A stretch of 64,000 bases of DNA from Streptomyces sp. NBC_01689 (GCF_036250675.1 NZ_CP109592.1:4960001-5024000), one strand, 5' to 3'; counted from the stretch's first letter, positions 51,693-63,392 are shown. Translations and numbers: made by a program. The notes: generated by a model from the sequence alone, not told the origin.

Positions 51693-52751
51693 TCAGGGAG
51701 TGACGGACGGGTCCGCGGTCCGGCGCGCGAGGCACTGCTCGAAGAACGCGAACGCGCGCAGATGGTACGTCCGGGCGGCCCAGCCCAGGCTGATGTTGTG
51801 CCCGGCGCCGGGCTGGCGGTCGACGGACGCGGACGGCGCCGAGGCGAAGTGCGCGGCCAGGTCGGCGAGCGTGTCCTCGTCGTGGTGCCACCACAGTTCC
51901 CGTTCGGCGAAGGTCAGCCGCACCGGGACCTGCACCGCCGCCGCCGCGACCGGGAACCTGCGCGGCCACTGCAGGGCCTCCGCCCGCTCCCGCGGGGGCA
52001 TGGGCGCGACCATGGCCTCCGCCTCGCGGAAGGTGTTCGGCGGATAGAGGCGTAGCGCGCCCCAGTTCCGTTTCCAGTTCCGGTGCCGGTGCGGGTCGGG
52101 CCCGTCGCCCGGGTCGACCGCGTAGTCCCGGCCGAGCCCGGAAATGTCGAGCCCGAGCAGGGGCGGTACGGCCGGATCGGGATCGCCCGCCTGGCAGGCC
52201 GCGTAGGTCAGGGCCAGCTTGCCGCCGAAGGAGTGCGCGAGCAGGAACACCCCGGCGCCCGTCTCGGCGCGCGCGGCCAGGTGGCGCAGGGCCGCGTGCA
52301 GCGCGCCGGCCTGTTCGGCCAGGGTCTGGCCACTCGGCGCGTCCGCGGCGGACAGCCCGTAGCCGGGCCGGTCCACGGCGACCACGGTGTAGCCGAGCCG
52401 GGCGCCGAGGGCGAGCAGTGAGACGTCGGGGTGGGCCTGCCCGTCGAAATAGGCCGCGCTCATCCCGCCGCCGTGCACCGCGACGACGGTGGCCCGCGGC
52501 GGGCCGGCCGGCTGGGCGATCAGCGCGGAGAGTGTCATGTCACCGGCCCGCAGGGCGACGGGACGGACCCCCGGCGACATGGCCGGGCCCGCCGCCGACG
52601 ACCCGGACACCGACGATCCGGACACCGGCGGACCGGACACGGACGAACGGGACACGGCCGGGCCCGGTCGCGACCGGGCGGACACGGCCGGGCCGGACAC
52701 GGACGGGGCGGATACGGACGAGGGGATGGTCTCGGCCGTGGGAACGCTCAC
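51693..52751 (-). CDS. Alpha/beta-hydrolase
   Basis: The protein has 352 residues. After about 70 residues of Ser/Pro/Val/Gly repeats comes the hydrolase core with the oxyanion region VVAVHGGGMSAAYFDG, the nucleophile elbow AHSFGGKLAL (G-x-S-x-G variant HSFGG) and a late His in GAGHNISLGW. It could act as a polyketide-product hydrolase or cyclase. The start is GTG at 52751 with GAGGAAG 8 bases upstream. It ends 5 bases from the MFS start, suggesting one transcript. Confidence 0.85.
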   Translation of the reverse strand: MSVPTAETIPSSVSAPSVSGPAVSARSRPGPAVSRSSVSGPPVSGSSVSGSSAAGPAMSPGVRPVALRAGDMTLSALIAQPAGPPRATVVAVHGGGMSAAYFDGQAHPDVSLLALGARLGYTVVAVDRPGYGLSAADAPSGQTLAEQAGALHAALRHLAARAETGAGVFLLAHSFGGKLALTYAACQAGDPDPAVPPLLGLDISGLGRDYAVDPGDGPDPHRHRNWKRNWGALRLYPPNTFREAEAMVAPMPPRERAEALQWPRRFPVAAAAVQVPVRLTFAERELWWHHDEDTLADLAAHFASAPSASVDRQPGAGHNISLGWAARTYHLRAFAFFEQCLARRTADPSVTP

Positions 52752-52837
52752 TGGGTTACTTCCTCTCGTGGTCCTGCTCTGGTGTGCGGGCTCTCGTGGT
52801 CGCCGGGACGGCCCGCCGCCGGTGCGGGCTCCGGCGC

Positions 52838-54355
52838 TCAGTCGCCCTCCGGCGCCCCGAACCAGCGGTGCAGCGCGGCGGTCGGCTCCGCCGTACCGGT
52901 GGCCGCCCAGGCGACATAGCCGTCGGGCCTGACCAGCAGCGCGGTGGCGCCGCCGAAGGCGTCCGGATCCCGCGGGGTACCGGTGACGACGGTGACCCGG
53001 TCCTTCCAGCGGACCGCGGCCGCGCGCGGCCCGGAGTCGTCGACGAGGTCGAGCAGCAGGCCCTGCGCCGGGTGCAGCAGATCGGGTGTACGGACCTCGC
53101 CCGCGGCGGTCTCCAGTGCGCGCGGCGGCAGCCGGCGGCCGACCAGCGGATGTCCGTCGTCCCCGAGGTCGTAGCGGACGTCGAGGTGGCTGACCACACC
53201 GGCGAGATGGCGCTTGACGCTGTCGAGGCCGATGAGCTCGGCGAACAGCTCGCGCAGCGGCTGGGACTCGGGACCGCCGAGGAAGACCGTGCCCTGCGCC
53301 CTGGTGTTCATCAGCAGTCGGGCGCCGACCGCGTGGCGTTCGTCGTGGTAGGTGTCCAGCAGCCCCCCGGGGGCCGAGCCCCGCACGGTCGCGGCCAGCT
53401 TCCAGCCGAGGTTGACCGCGTCCTGGACCCCGGTGCTCAGGCCCTGGCCGCCGGCCGGGAGATGGATGTGCGCGGCGTCGCCCACGAGCAGTACCCGGCC
53501 GCGCCGGTACTCGGTGACCTGCCGGGTGGCGTCGGTGAACGAGCTGACCCACTCGGCGCTCCCGCCGGAGATGTCCTCCCCCGTCAACCGCAGCCAGGCC
53601 GCCGCCACTTCGGAGAACTCCGGCGTCTCGCTGCGGTCCGCCGGCGGGGTGCCGTGCTCGCAGACGATGATCCGGTCCACGCCCTCCTTCAGCGGCGCGG
53701 CCATCACCATGCCGCCAGGCAGCCGCTCACCGAGGAAGCGGGGCTCGACCCGGCAGCCCACGACGTCGGCGAGGTACATGCCCCGGGTGGCCGGGGTGCC
53801 GGGGAAGTCGAAACCCGCGGCCCTGCGCACCGGGCTGTGCCCGCCGTCGGCGCCCACCAGATAGCGGGCGCGCAGCGTACGTTCCCCGGCGGAGGTGGCC
53901 AGCGTGACGGTGACCCCGCCCTCGCCTGCGTCTCCGGCTCCGTCCCCGCCTCCGTCGGCGTCCCCGTGCTGCTCCAGGGCCCGGAACTCCCAGCCCCGCC
54001 GGATGTCGGCGCCCAGGTCACGGGCCCATTCCTCCAGCACCGCCTCCGTCCGGGACTGCGGGACACCGCGGGCCCCGAAGTGGGCGTCCTCCAGCACGGT
54101 GTAGTCGAACTGCACCCCGCCGAAGTGCCCCATCGGGCTCTTCTCCAGGCCGCCGAAGCGCGGGACCAGGCCCCGCTGGTCGAACGACTCCATCGCGCGG
54201 GCGGTGAAGCCGAGCCCGCGCGACTGTCCGGTGGGCCGCTCCAGCCGCTCGGCGACGATGACGCTCGCCCCGCCCAGCCGCAGCTCCCCGGCCAGCATCA
54301 GCCCGGCCGGTCCGGCGCCGACGACGATGACGTCCGCGTCCCTCTGCGCGTCCAT
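52838..54355 (-). CDS. FAD-dependent angucycline-type monooxygenase (PgaE/UrdE/JadH group)
   Basis: The protein has 505 residues. FAD fold GAGPAGLMLAGELRLGG, DG motif LVGADGGHSPVRRAAG, GD motif VLLVGDAAHIHLPAGGQG, and C-terminal VRPDGYVAWA. The segment SRGLGFTARAMESFDQRGL and IIVCEHGTPPADRSETP closely follow the pattern of PgaE-type hydroxylases. It would hydroxylate the angular tetracycle, typically at C12 or C12b. It is second after the aromatase gene, as in jad/urd/pga clusters. Confidence 0.92.
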   Translation of the reverse strand: MDAQRDADVIVVGAGPAGLMLAGELRLGGASVIVAERLERPTGQSRGLGFTARAMESFDQRGLVPRFGGLEKSPMGHFGGVQFDYTVLEDAHFGARGVPQSRTEAVLEEWARDLGADIRRGWEFRALEQHGDADGGGDGAGDAGEGGVTVTLATSAGERTLRARYLVGADGGHSPVRRAAGFDFPGTPATRGMYLADVVGCRVEPRFLGERLPGGMVMAAPLKEGVDRIIVCEHGTPPADRSETPEFSEVAAAWLRLTGEDISGGSAEWVSSFTDATRQVTEYRRGRVLLVGDAAHIHLPAGGQGLSTGVQDAVNLGWKLAATVRGSAPGGLLDTYHDERHAVGARLLMNTRAQGTVFLGGPESQPLRELFAELIGLDSVKRHLAGVVSHLDVRYDLGDDGHPLVGRRLPPRALETAAGEVRTPDLLHPAQGLLLDLVDDSGPRAAAVRWKDRVTVVTGTPRDPDAFGGATALLVRPDGYVAWAATGTAEPTAALHRWFGAPEGD

Positions 54356-54503
54356 GGGTGTCCTTTCCTCGCGCGCGTGGGCGCGCCTCGCATCGGTGGG
54401 TGGCGTGTGCGGTTCCTCGTGTGCGGTTCGTCGTGTGCGGTTCCTCGCGCGCGGGCACGGGCGGGTGGGGTCGCCGGGGCCGCGTACGGTCGTCCGGCCG
54501 TGC

Positions 54504-56153
54504 TCAGTCGCCGGCGGCCGGGAAGCCGAACCAGCGGGTCAGCGCCCCGGACAGCCCGTCCGGACGCGGACCGGCCCAGGCCACGTGCCCGTCGGGGCGT
54601 ACGAGAAGGGCCTGGCCCGCCGGAAGCGGGCCCCCGGCCTCGGGCGGGCCGGCCACGAACTCGACCCGGTCCGCCCAGGGGGCCAGCGCCGCGCGCAGCG
54701 CGTCGGTCCCGGCACGGGCACCGGCACGGTTCCCGGCCAGGGACAGCAGCAGCCCGCGTCCGGTGCGCAGCAGTTCCGTCGTACGGCGCCGCCCGCCGCC
54801 CGCCACCGGTTCCAGCCACGCGTCCGGCAGCCGCCGCCCGAGGAGCGGGTGCAGCCCGGCCGGGTCACCGGAGCGGGGAACGTCCCCGGGGACGACGTCG
54901 GCCCCGGCGCCCCGGCCGCCCGGCTCGCCCTCGTCGGCCGGGGCGTCCGGGTCGGCCGCGCCGCCCCCGACGGCGTACCGGATGCCGAGGCCGCTGATCA
55001 TCCCCGCCAGGTGCCGGCGTACGCCGTCCACGGCGAGGAGTTCGGTGAGCAGGGCACGGGTCGGTTCGACCTCCGGGCCGCCGAGCAGCAGCTCGACCTG
55101 CGCCCGGATGTTGGCGAGGACCTGGCGGCCCACGGTGTGGCGCTCGGTGTCGTAGGTGTCGAGCAGGCCCTCGGGGGCGCTGCCGCGCACCACCGCGGCG
55201 AGCTTCCAGCCGAGGTTGAAGGCGTCCTGGACGCCCAGGTTGAGGGACTGCCCGCCGCTCGGCATCTGCCGGTGCGCCGCGTCCCCGGCGAACAGGACAC
55301 GGCCGTGCCGGTACCGCGCGAGCTGGCGGTTGGCGTCGCCGAAGGCGTTCACCCACAACGGGGTCCCGTGGCTGATGTCCTCGCCCGTGACGCGTTTCCA
55401 CACGTCGGTGACCTCGGCGAAGTCCGGTTCGCCGCCGCCGCGTTCGGTGACGGGCCGGCCGAACTCGTGGACCATCACCCGGGTCACCCCGTCCCGGGTG
55501 GCGGCGATGGCGAGCCCGTGCCGCAGGCGCTGGAAGCGCCGGTCGGCGACGCTGACCCCGGAGACGTCCGCCCGCAGCAGTTCCCGCCTGGCGTCCTGCC
55601 CCGGGAAGGGGGCCCGGACCAGCCGTCGCACGGTGCTGTCCTCGCCGTCGCAGCCCACCAGATGGCGGGCCCGGACGCGGACCGGACCGTACGGGCCGAT
55701 GGTCTCGGCCTCCACCCCCTCGGGAGCACCGTCCGCTCCGTCCCGCACGGTCAGGGACAGCAGCTGGTGCCGACGCCACAGATCCGCGCCGAGGTCGGCC
55801 GCCCGGCGCTCCAACAGCTCCTCGGTACGGGTCTGGGCCACCTTCCACTGCCCCGGATACGGGCCGGGCAGCGTCAGGTCGAGGGGTACGCCGCCGAAGT
55901 GGCCGCGCGGCTCGCACGGCGGCGAACCGAGTCCGTCCAGCAGCCCGCGCGAGTCGAGGATCTCCATGGTGCGGGCGTGCAGCGTGGAGGCGCGTGACTC
56001 GGTGGTCGGGCCGGGGCGCTGGTCGACGACGACCACCTCGGCGCCGCCCAGCCTCAGTTCGGCGGCGAGCATCAGACCGGTGGGGCCCGCTCCGACCACG
56101 AGGACGTCGGTGTCCAGCGCGGCCGTGCCGGTGTCCTGCTGGTCCGTCGTCAT
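54504..56153 (-). CDS. FAD-dependent aromatic monooxygenase
   Basis: The protein has 549 residues. FAD fold GAGPTGLMLAAELRLGG, DG motif LVGCDGEDSTVRRLV, and GD motif VLFAGDAAHRQMPSGGQ. An extra Gly/Asp/Pro-rich loop of about 40 residues interrupts the C-terminal half (around residue 400). It is more distant from PgaE than the neighbouring monooxygenase. Start ATG lies 2 bases beyond the aromatase stop. Its likely role is a second oxidation of the angular core; an anthracycline-type hydroxylase is the alternative. Confidence 0.9.
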   Translation of the reverse strand: MTTDQQDTGTAALDTDVLVVGAGPTGLMLAAELRLGGAEVVVVDQRPGPTTESRASTLHARTMEILDSRGLLDGLGSPPCEPRGHFGGVPLDLTLPGPYPGQWKVAQTRTEELLERRAADLGADLWRRHQLLSLTVRDGADGAPEGVEAETIGPYGPVRVRARHLVGCDGEDSTVRRLVRAPFPGQDARRELLRADVSGVSVADRRFQRLRHGLAIAATRDGVTRVMVHEFGRPVTERGGGEPDFAEVTDVWKRVTGEDISHGTPLWVNAFGDANRQLARYRHGRVLFAGDAAHRQMPSGGQSLNLGVQDAFNLGWKLAAVVRGSAPEGLLDTYDTERHTVGRQVLANIRAQVELLLGGPEVEPTRALLTELLAVDGVRRHLAGMISGLGIRYAVGGGAADPDAPADEGEPGGRGAGADVVPGDVPRSGDPAGLHPLLGRRLPDAWLEPVAGGGRRRTTELLRTGRGLLLSLAGNRAGARAGTDALRAALAPWADRVEFVAGPPEAGGPLPAGQALLVRPDGHVAWAGPRPDGLSGALTRWFGFPAAGD

Positions 56154-56155
56154 CG

Positions 56156-57091
56156 TCAACGCCTGCTCTCGGCGTGGGTTTTGGCGTGGGTGAGGGTGGC
56201 GCGGCTGTTGGTGGAGAGGGCGGTGTGGACGTAGGTGCGGGCGTCGTCGAGGGTGGCGTGGGGGCCGAGGACGGTGTGGATGGTGGTGGTGTCGAGGGTG
56301 ACGGTGTGCTGGGAGGTGGCGGTGACGCCTTCGTCGGTTTCGGTGATGGTCCAGTGGCCGGTGTGGAGGGTCATGAGGGCGGGGAGGGTGGTCTGTTTGT
56401 AGGCGATGCGGTGGTGGGGGAAGGTCACGCGGTAGGACTTGGTGGTGTGGAGGGAGCCGTCCTTGGCGCGGGTGTCCATTTCGAGGGTCTGCAGGCCGGG
56501 GGTGTCTTCGTGGAGGCGGACGGTGGAGACGTGGGGCAGTCGTTCGGGCCACAGGTGGGCCTCGTTGAGGAAGGCGTAGACGTCCTTCGCCGAGCCGTCG
56601 ACGAGCACGGTGTCCTCGAACGAGAACGTCGCCTCCTCGGCCGCGTGGGCCAGTTCGACGTTCTTCTTCAGCGCGTCCAGCTCGGAGCGGCTGTTGCGGT
56701 CCACCGCCTGGTCGATCCACAGGAGGTCGTGCGGGTCGTCGTCGATCGCGCGGTAGTCGTGCAGGAGCCGCACCCGGGAGGCGTCGTCGCCGAGCGGCTC
56801 GATGATCCAGGTCCCGCCCATCGCCGCGACCGGCGGGGCGGGTATCTCCTGGCGGAAGGTGATCCGCAGGCCCTCGGGGTCCAGGGTGCGGCGTGACGTC
56901 CAGTTCTTCGCCTCGCCGTTGGCGGTCGCCCAGATCCGTATCCGCTCCTCGGACCCGTTCCGCTCGACCTGGTCGACGTGGATGGTGGGCGGGAAGATCC
57001 GCGGCCAGTTGGTGACCTCCGCCAGCAGCCGGTACACGGCCGGTGCGGGCGCGGCGATCGTGATCTCGTGCTCTACCTCACGGGTCGTCAT
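56156..57091 (-). CDS. Didomain polyketide aromatase/cyclase (SRPBCC), copy 2
   Basis: The protein has 311 residues. The first SRPBCC domain (TIAAPAPAVYRLLAEVTNWPRIFPPTIHV) differs from that of copy 1; the second domain is identical in sequence and DNA. Its place directly after the ketoreductase gene is that of the first-ring aromatase JadD/LanL/UrdL in angucycline clusters, so this is the better candidate for that function. ATG at 57091 with GGAG upstream. Confidence 0.92.
   Translation of the reverse strand: MTTREVEHEITIAAPAPAVYRLLAEVTNWPRIFPPTIHVDQVERNGSEERIRIWATANGEAKNWTSRRTLDPEGLRITFRQEIPAPPVAAMGGTWIIEPLGDDASRVRLLHDYRAIDDDPHDLLWIDQAVDRNSRSELDALKKNVELAHAAEEATFSFEDTVLVDGSAKDVYAFLNEAHLWPERLPHVSTVRLHEDTPGLQTLEMDTRAKDGSLHTTKSYRVTFPHHRIAYKQTTLPALMTLHTGHWTITETDEGVTATSQHTVTLDTTTIHTVLGPHATLDDARTYVHTALSTNSRATLTHAKTHAESRR
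56172..56630 (-). repeat. 459-bp perfect inverted repeat, copy B
   Basis: The reverse complement of 46768-47226, with no difference or gap found. It covers the second domain of aromatase 2. The centres of the two copies are about 9.4 kb apart. Confidence 0.92.
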
Positions 57092-57191
57092 GACGCTTTC
57101 TTCTCCATGGCTGGGTACGGGCTGCCGGTGGGGGAGCCTGCGATGGTGGGGGCGTCCGCGGTGAACGGGGACGCCCGCGGCGGGGTGCCGC

Positions 57192-57977
57192 TCAGAAGTT
57201 GCCGAGTCCGCCACAGACGTTGATGGCCTGCGCGGTGACCGAGGCGGCCGTGTCGGAGGCGAGATAGGCGACCATGCCGGCCACCTCCTCCGGGGTGGAG
57301 TAGCGGCCGAGCGGGATCTTCGCCTGGAACTTCTCGAGGATGGCGTCCTCGGAGGTGTCGTAGGCGGCGGCGTATCCGGCCCGTACGCGCTGGGCCATCG
57401 GCGTCTCGACGTAGCCGGGGCAGACGGCGTTCACGGTGATGCCGGTGGGAGCCAGCTCGTTGCCGAGGGCCTTGGTGAAACCGACCACGCCGTGCTTGGA
57501 GGCGGAGTAGGGGGCGCCGAGGACCACACCCTGCTTACCCGCCGTGGACGCGATGTTGATGATCCGGCCGCGGCTCCTGTGCCGCATGCCGCCGGTGTTG
57601 AGGACCTCCCGGGTCATCCGGAAGACGCTGTTGAGGTTGGTGTCGATGACATCGGCCCACAGCTCGTCCCCGATGTCGGCGGTGACGCCTCCACCGGACC
57701 GGCCGGCGTTGTTGACCAGGACGTCGACGGTGCCGAAGCGGTCGACGGCGGCCTGGACGAAGGCGGCGGCCGAGGCCGGGTCGCGGACGTCGAGGACACC
57801 GCCGTCCGCCTCCACGCCCTCGTCCTGGAGCGTCTTGACCGTCGCGGCCACGTTGTCGGCGCTGCGCGCGCCGATGAACACCCGGTGGCCGGCGGCGGCC
57901 AGCGCGCGGGCGGACGCGAGACCGATGCCGCTGGTCGCCCCGGTGATCAGAGCGACCCGCTTCTCCAGCGTTGACAT
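57192..57977 (-). CDS. Polyketide C9-ketoreductase (ActIII/JadE type)
   Basis: The protein has 261 residues, exactly the ActIII size. The NADPH loop is TGATSGIG; the catalytic tetrad is Asn114, Ser144, Tyr157, Lys161; the C-terminus is INVCGGLGNF as in the family. The ActIII P-G-G motif at 94-96 (a determinant of stereochemistry) reads Ser94-Gly-Gly here. It reduces the C9 ketone of the nascent decaketide, as needed for angucyclines. Start ATG follows GAGAGGAAG. Confidence 0.96.
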   Translation of the reverse strand: MSTLEKRVALITGATSGIGLASARALAAAGHRVFIGARSADNVAATVKTLQDEGVEADGGVLDVRDPASAAAFVQAAVDRFGTVDVLVNNAGRSGGGVTADIGDELWADVIDTNLNSVFRMTREVLNTGGMRHRSRGRIINIASTAGKQGVVLGAPYSASKHGVVGFTKALGNELAPTGITVNAVCPGYVETPMAQRVRAGYAAAYDTSEDAILEKFQAKIPLGRYSTPEEVAGMVAYLASDTAASVTAQAINVCGGLGNF

Positions 57978-58121
57978 GTGCTTCCTCTCCTGTGGCGTGT
58001 GGTCTGCGGCGGGCCCGGGCCGGGCCGGGCCGGTCCGCGTCCGGGCGCGGCGGTACCCGCGGCGGGACGCACGACTCGGATGCGGTGAAAGGTTTCGCCC
58101 GGCCCGGGCACGCCCTCGGGG

Positions 58122-58397
58122 TCAGGCGGCGGCGGGCTCGTCGGCGCCGAACTGCTGGTTCACGGCCTCGATGAGGGCGCGCGGGGTGTCGGCGTCGGTC
58201 AGCAGGTCCTCGTCGAGGACGATCCCGTACTCGCGCTCGATGCGGCTGCCCGTCTCCAGCAGGGCGAGTGACTCGTAGCCGAGCACTTCGAACGGCTCGT
58301 CGAGGATGTCGCCGTCGAGGTCGACCCCCTCGTCGACCCCCGCGCCCTCCAGCAGGATGCGGCGCAGGTCGTCCAGGGTGAATTCCGAAGTGGACAC
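58122..58397 (-). CDS. Type II PKS acyl carrier protein
   Basis: The protein has 91 residues with the carrier serine at position 43 in LGYESLALLE. This is the genuine ACP of the minimal PKS, in contrast to the serine-less protein at 50082. It is placed directly after CLF. A GGAAGGAACC stretch precedes the ATG. Confidence 0.96.
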   Translation of the reverse strand: MSTSEFTLDDLRRILLEGAGVDEGVDLDGDILDEPFEVLGYESLALLETGSRIEREYGIVLDEDLLTDADTPRALIEAVNQQFGADEPAAA

Positions 58398-58551
58398 GTG
58401 GGTTCCTTCCGAGGTCGGGATGGTGCGACAGGTCGGTGGATCGGTCGGGCTACGGGTCCCGGGCGGTCCCGGGGACTGCCGCCGACGGGCGGCGGCAGGG
58501 GGCGCGGGGGAGCGGTGGAGCGGGTGCGGGACGGCGGCCGAACCGTGCCGG

Positions 58552-59766
58552 TCAGTCGACGGCGCGGACGACGACGGCCGAGTTGAAGCCGCCGTACCCG
58601 CGGGCCAGGACCAGCGCGGTACGCACCTGGGCGGGGCGGGACTGGGTGAGGACGAGGTCGAGTCCGTACTCCTCGGCGGGATCGACGTGCACCGTCGGAG
58701 GGATCAGCCCCTCCTCGATGGCGAGCAGCGCGGTGGCGACGTCGAGCGGCGCCGCGCCGGAGTACAGCCGGCCGGTCATCGTCTTGGGCGCGGTGACCGG
58801 GACGCCCCGGACGCCGAAGACCCCGGAGATCGCCTCCGCCTCGATCCGGTCCAGTTCCGGCACGCCCGCCGCGTCCGCGAAGACCACGTCGACGTCCCCG
58901 GGTGCCACGTCCGCGTCGGCGAGGGCGAGTTCGACCGCCTTGCGCAGACCGGGTTCGCGGCCGCTGCCCGGCCTCGGGTCGAACGTCGAGCCGTAGCCCG
59001 CGATCTCGCCGTAGATCCGGGCGCCGCGCGCGCAGGCCGACTCGGCCGACTCCATGATCAGGATGGCGCCGCCCTCACCCGGTACGTAACCGGACGCGTC
59101 GGCGTCGAAGGGCAGATAGGCACGCGTCGGCTCGTCGCTGGTGCTGAGCCGGTCGCCGGCCATCTGCGCCACCCAGCCCCAGGGGCAGATCGACGCGTCG
59201 ACACCGCCGGAGACGATCATCGGCGTGCCCTTGCGGATGAGCCGCCGGCCGTGCGCCACCGCGTCGAGACCGCCGGCCTCGTCGCTGACGATGACGCCGC
59301 TGGGCCCCTTCAGCCCGTTGCGGATGGAGATCTGGCCGCTGTTGACCGCGTAGAACCAGGCGAAGGACTGGTACGCCGAGACGTACTGGCTGCCCTGGCT
59401 CCACAGCTTCTCCAGCTCCCCCTGGCCGAACTCGAAGCCGCCCGAGGAACTCGCCGTGACGACGCCCATGTCGTACTGCGGCAGCGCCGCGGGATCGATC
59501 CCGGCGTCCGCGAGCGCCCAGTCGGCCGCGACCAGCGCCATCCGCGTCATGTGGTCGGTCTGCGGCAGCAGCCGGCTCGGCAGCACGTCCTCCGCGACGA
59601 AGCCAGGGACCTCGCCCGCCAGCGTCGACGGGTAGGACGACGGGTCGAAGCGGGTGACGCGTCCGATTCCGTTCTTGCCGGTCCGGGTGGCGGCCCAGTA
59701 GTCCTGTGTGCCCAGCCCGTTGGGGGCGGCGATGCCCAGACCGGTCACTACCACCGTCGTGGTCAT
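58552..59766 (-). CDS. Ketosynthase chain-length factor (KSbeta/CLF)
   Basis: The protein has 404 residues. The catalytic Cys is absent: the equivalent segment is [13 protein letters not shown], with Glu163 where ActI-ORF2 type CLFs have Gln (EQAGG). It sets chain length in the KSalpha-CLF heterodimer. The start overlaps the KSalpha stop (ATGA), which secures equal synthesis. Confidence 0.96.
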   Translation of the reverse strand: MTTTVVVTGLGIAAPNGLGTQDYWAATRTGKNGIGRVTRFDPSSYPSTLAGEVPGFVAEDVLPSRLLPQTDHMTRMALVAADWALADAGIDPAALPQYDMGVVTASSSGGFEFGQGELEKLWSQGSQYVSAYQSFAWFYAVNSGQISIRNGLKGPSGVIVSDEAGGLDAVAHGRRLIRKGTPMIVSGGVDASICPWGWVAQMAGDRLSTSDEPTRAYLPFDADASGYVPGEGGAILIMESAESACARGARIYGEIAGYGSTFDPRPGSGREPGLRKAVELALADADVAPGDVDVVFADAAGVPELDRIEAEAISGVFGVRGVPVTAPKTMTGRLYSGAAPLDVATALLAIEEGLIPPTVHVDPAEEYGLDLVLTQSRPAQVRTALVLARGYGGFNSAVVVRAVD

Positions 59767-61034
59767 GCCACGCTCCTCTCGGGACGCGCCAGCACCATGG
59801 CGCTCTGGAATCCCCCGAAGCCGCTGCCGACCGTCAGGACCGCGTCGGTGAGCTGCTCCCGGGCGACCAGCGGCACGTAGTCGAGGTCGCACTTGGGGTC
59901 GGGGGTGGTCAGGTTGGCCGTGGGCGGCACGACGTGGTTCTCCATCGCCAGCGCGGAGGCGGCGATCTCGATGGAACCGATCGCGCCGAGCGAGTGCCCG
60001 ACCATCGACTTGATCGAGCTGACCGGGGTCCGGTACGCGTGGTCGCCCAGGCTGCGCTTGAACGCCTCGGTCTCGTGCCGGTCGTTCTGCTTGGTGCCGG
60101 AGCCGTGCGCGTTGATGTAGTCGATCTCGGTCGCGTTCATCCGCGCCTCGGCCAGCGCGGTCGTGATGGCCTCGGCCATCTCCGCGCCATCCGGCCGCAG
60201 ACCCGTCATGTGGTACGCGTTCGAGCGCGTCGCGTACCCGGCTATCTCGGCGTAGATGTGCGCGCCGCGCCGCCGGGCGCTCTCCAGCTCCTCCAGGACG
60301 AAGACGGCGGCGCCCTCCCCGAGGACGAACCCGTTGCGGGTCCCGTCGAAGGGGCGCGAGGCACGCTCGGGGGCGTCGTCCCTGGGCGTCGTCGCCTTGA
60401 TCGCGTCGAAGCACGCCATCGTGATCGGCGAGATCGGGGCGTCGGACGAACCCGTGATCATGACGTCGGCCGAGCCCTCCCGGAGCAGCTCCACGGCGTG
60501 GCCGACGGAGTCGATGCCGGAGGTGCAGCCGGTGGAGACCACCGTGCTGGGGCCCTGCGCGCCGACCGCCCAGGCCACCTCGGCCGCGAACGAGCTGGGG
60601 ACCAGGTAGTTGTACAGGTGCGGGGCGCTGTAGGCGTGGTCCACCAGACGCAGCCGGCCGCCGTCGCTGACGACGTTGTACTCCTCGTCGAGGCCCATGG
60701 TGGCGCCAACCGCGCTGCCGATGGTGACGCCCACCCGGTAGGGGTCGTGCGTGTCGAGGTCGAGGCCGCTGTCGGCGACCGCGCCGCGGGCCGCGACCAC
60801 CGCGAACTGCGCGGCGCGGTCCATCCGGCGGATCTCCTGCGGGCTCAGGCCGTGCTCCGCGGGGTCGAAGTCGATCTCCGCGGCGACCCGGGAACGGAAC
60901 GGGGTGGGGTCGAAGAAGCTGATACGGCGGGTGGCCGTACGGCCCTCGCTCAGCAGGTTCCAGAAGTTCTTCGCCCCGACCCCGCCGGGGGCCAGCACCT
61001 CTATGCCGGTGATGACGACTCGTCGGCCGGTCAC
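59763..61034 (-). CDS. Type II PKS ketosynthase alpha
   Basis: The protein has 423 residues. The active site is complete: Cys170 in [12 protein letters not shown], His310 in [11 protein letters not shown], and His347 in [11 protein letters not shown]. It condenses malonyl-ACP units with CLF and ACP. Its ATG overlaps the TcmI-type cyclase stop. The gene order TcmI-KSalpha-CLF-ACP-KR-aromatase is that of angucycline clusters. Confidence 0.97.
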   Translation of the reverse strand: MTGRRVVITGIEVLAPGGVGAKNFWNLLSEGRTATRRISFFDPTPFRSRVAAEIDFDPAEHGLSPQEIRRMDRAAQFAVVAARGAVADSGLDLDTHDPYRVGVTIGSAVGATMGLDEEYNVVSDGGRLRLVDHAYSAPHLYNYLVPSSFAAEVAWAVGAQGPSTVVSTGCTSGIDSVGHAVELLREGSADVMITGSSDAPISPITMACFDAIKATTPRDDAPERASRPFDGTRNGFVLGEGAAVFVLEELESARRRGAHIYAEIAGYATRSNAYHMTGLRPDGAEMAEAITTALAEARMNATEIDYINAHGSGTKQNDRHETEAFKRSLGDHAYRTPVSSIKSMVGHSLGAIGSIEIAASALAMENHVVPPTANLTTPDPKCDLDYVPLVAREQLTDAVLTVGSGFGGFQSAMVLARPERSVA

Positions 61035-61360
61035 GCGGACGCCTCCCAGTTGTAGAAGCGGGTGGCCATCGCGTCGGCCGGAGAGCGCCAGGTGGCCGGG
61101 TCGTACGCCTCGATGAACGGCTTCAGGTCCTCACTGATCCGGACGAAGCGCGCGTCGTGCCGGGCGTGCTGGATCAGCTCGCCCCCGTTGTCCGCGTCGA
61201 AGTCCTGGAGGTGGAAGTACAGACCCCGGTACTGGAAGAGCTGGCGCCGGCGCGTTCCCATGCGGTGCGGCATTTCCGTGTCGTCGAAATCACCGAAAAT
61301 CCTGGCCACGTCGACGCTCGACCCGGGTTCCATCCGAGCCACAATCAGCGTGCTGTACAT
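61031..61360 (-). CDS. TcmI/JadI-family polyketide cyclase
   Basis: The protein has 109 residues in the TcmI-type ferredoxin-like fold ([37 protein letters not shown]). It closes later rings of the aromatic polyketide, as JadI/LanF/UrdF do for the angular ring. First gene of the core PKS operon; the ATG follows GAGGAGAGGG. Three GTCAG repeats at 10/11-bp spacing lie 95-122 bases upstream. Confidence 0.93.
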   Translation of the reverse strand: MYSTLIVARMEPGSSVDVARIFGDFDDTEMPHRMGTRRRQLFQYRGLYFHLQDFDADNGGELIQHARHDARFVRISEDLKPFIEAYDPATWRSPADAMATRFYNWEASA

Positions 61361-61454
61361 ACGTTTCCCTCTCCTCGGGGCCCACCACACGACAGTTGAC
61401 GAAAGCTCTTGTTTCAGTATCCGGGGCGGTAAGTGCGCTTTCAATGTTCCCCAT

Positions 61455-61482
61455 GTCAGGTAATTGTCAGACCGGGTCAGAA
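61455..61482 (-). promoter_or_regulatory. SARP-like triple direct repeat upstream of the PKS operon
   Basis: On the minus strand: TTCTGAC, GTCTGAC and ACCTGAC at 10 and 11-bp spacing, 95 bases before the cyclase start and oriented toward it. The pattern is that expected of a SARP activator. Confidence 0.6.
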
Positions 61483-61547
61483 TTCCGCAGGCAATATCGG
61501 AGGACCGCACGGCCGCACAGCGAATTCACCGAGAATCCGCTCATGAA

Positions 61548-63320
<1,773 letters not shown>

Positions 63321-63392
63321 GATGGGCCTCCCCTGACTCCTCTCGGAGCCACAAGACTGTTCGAGCCCACACCCCCCTTCAATACGGCCCGT

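Noticed and set aside
46768..56630. Inverted 459-bp copies considered as insertion-sequence ends
   Set aside because: Both copies are in-frame parts of intact aromatase genes and no transposase lies between or beside them.
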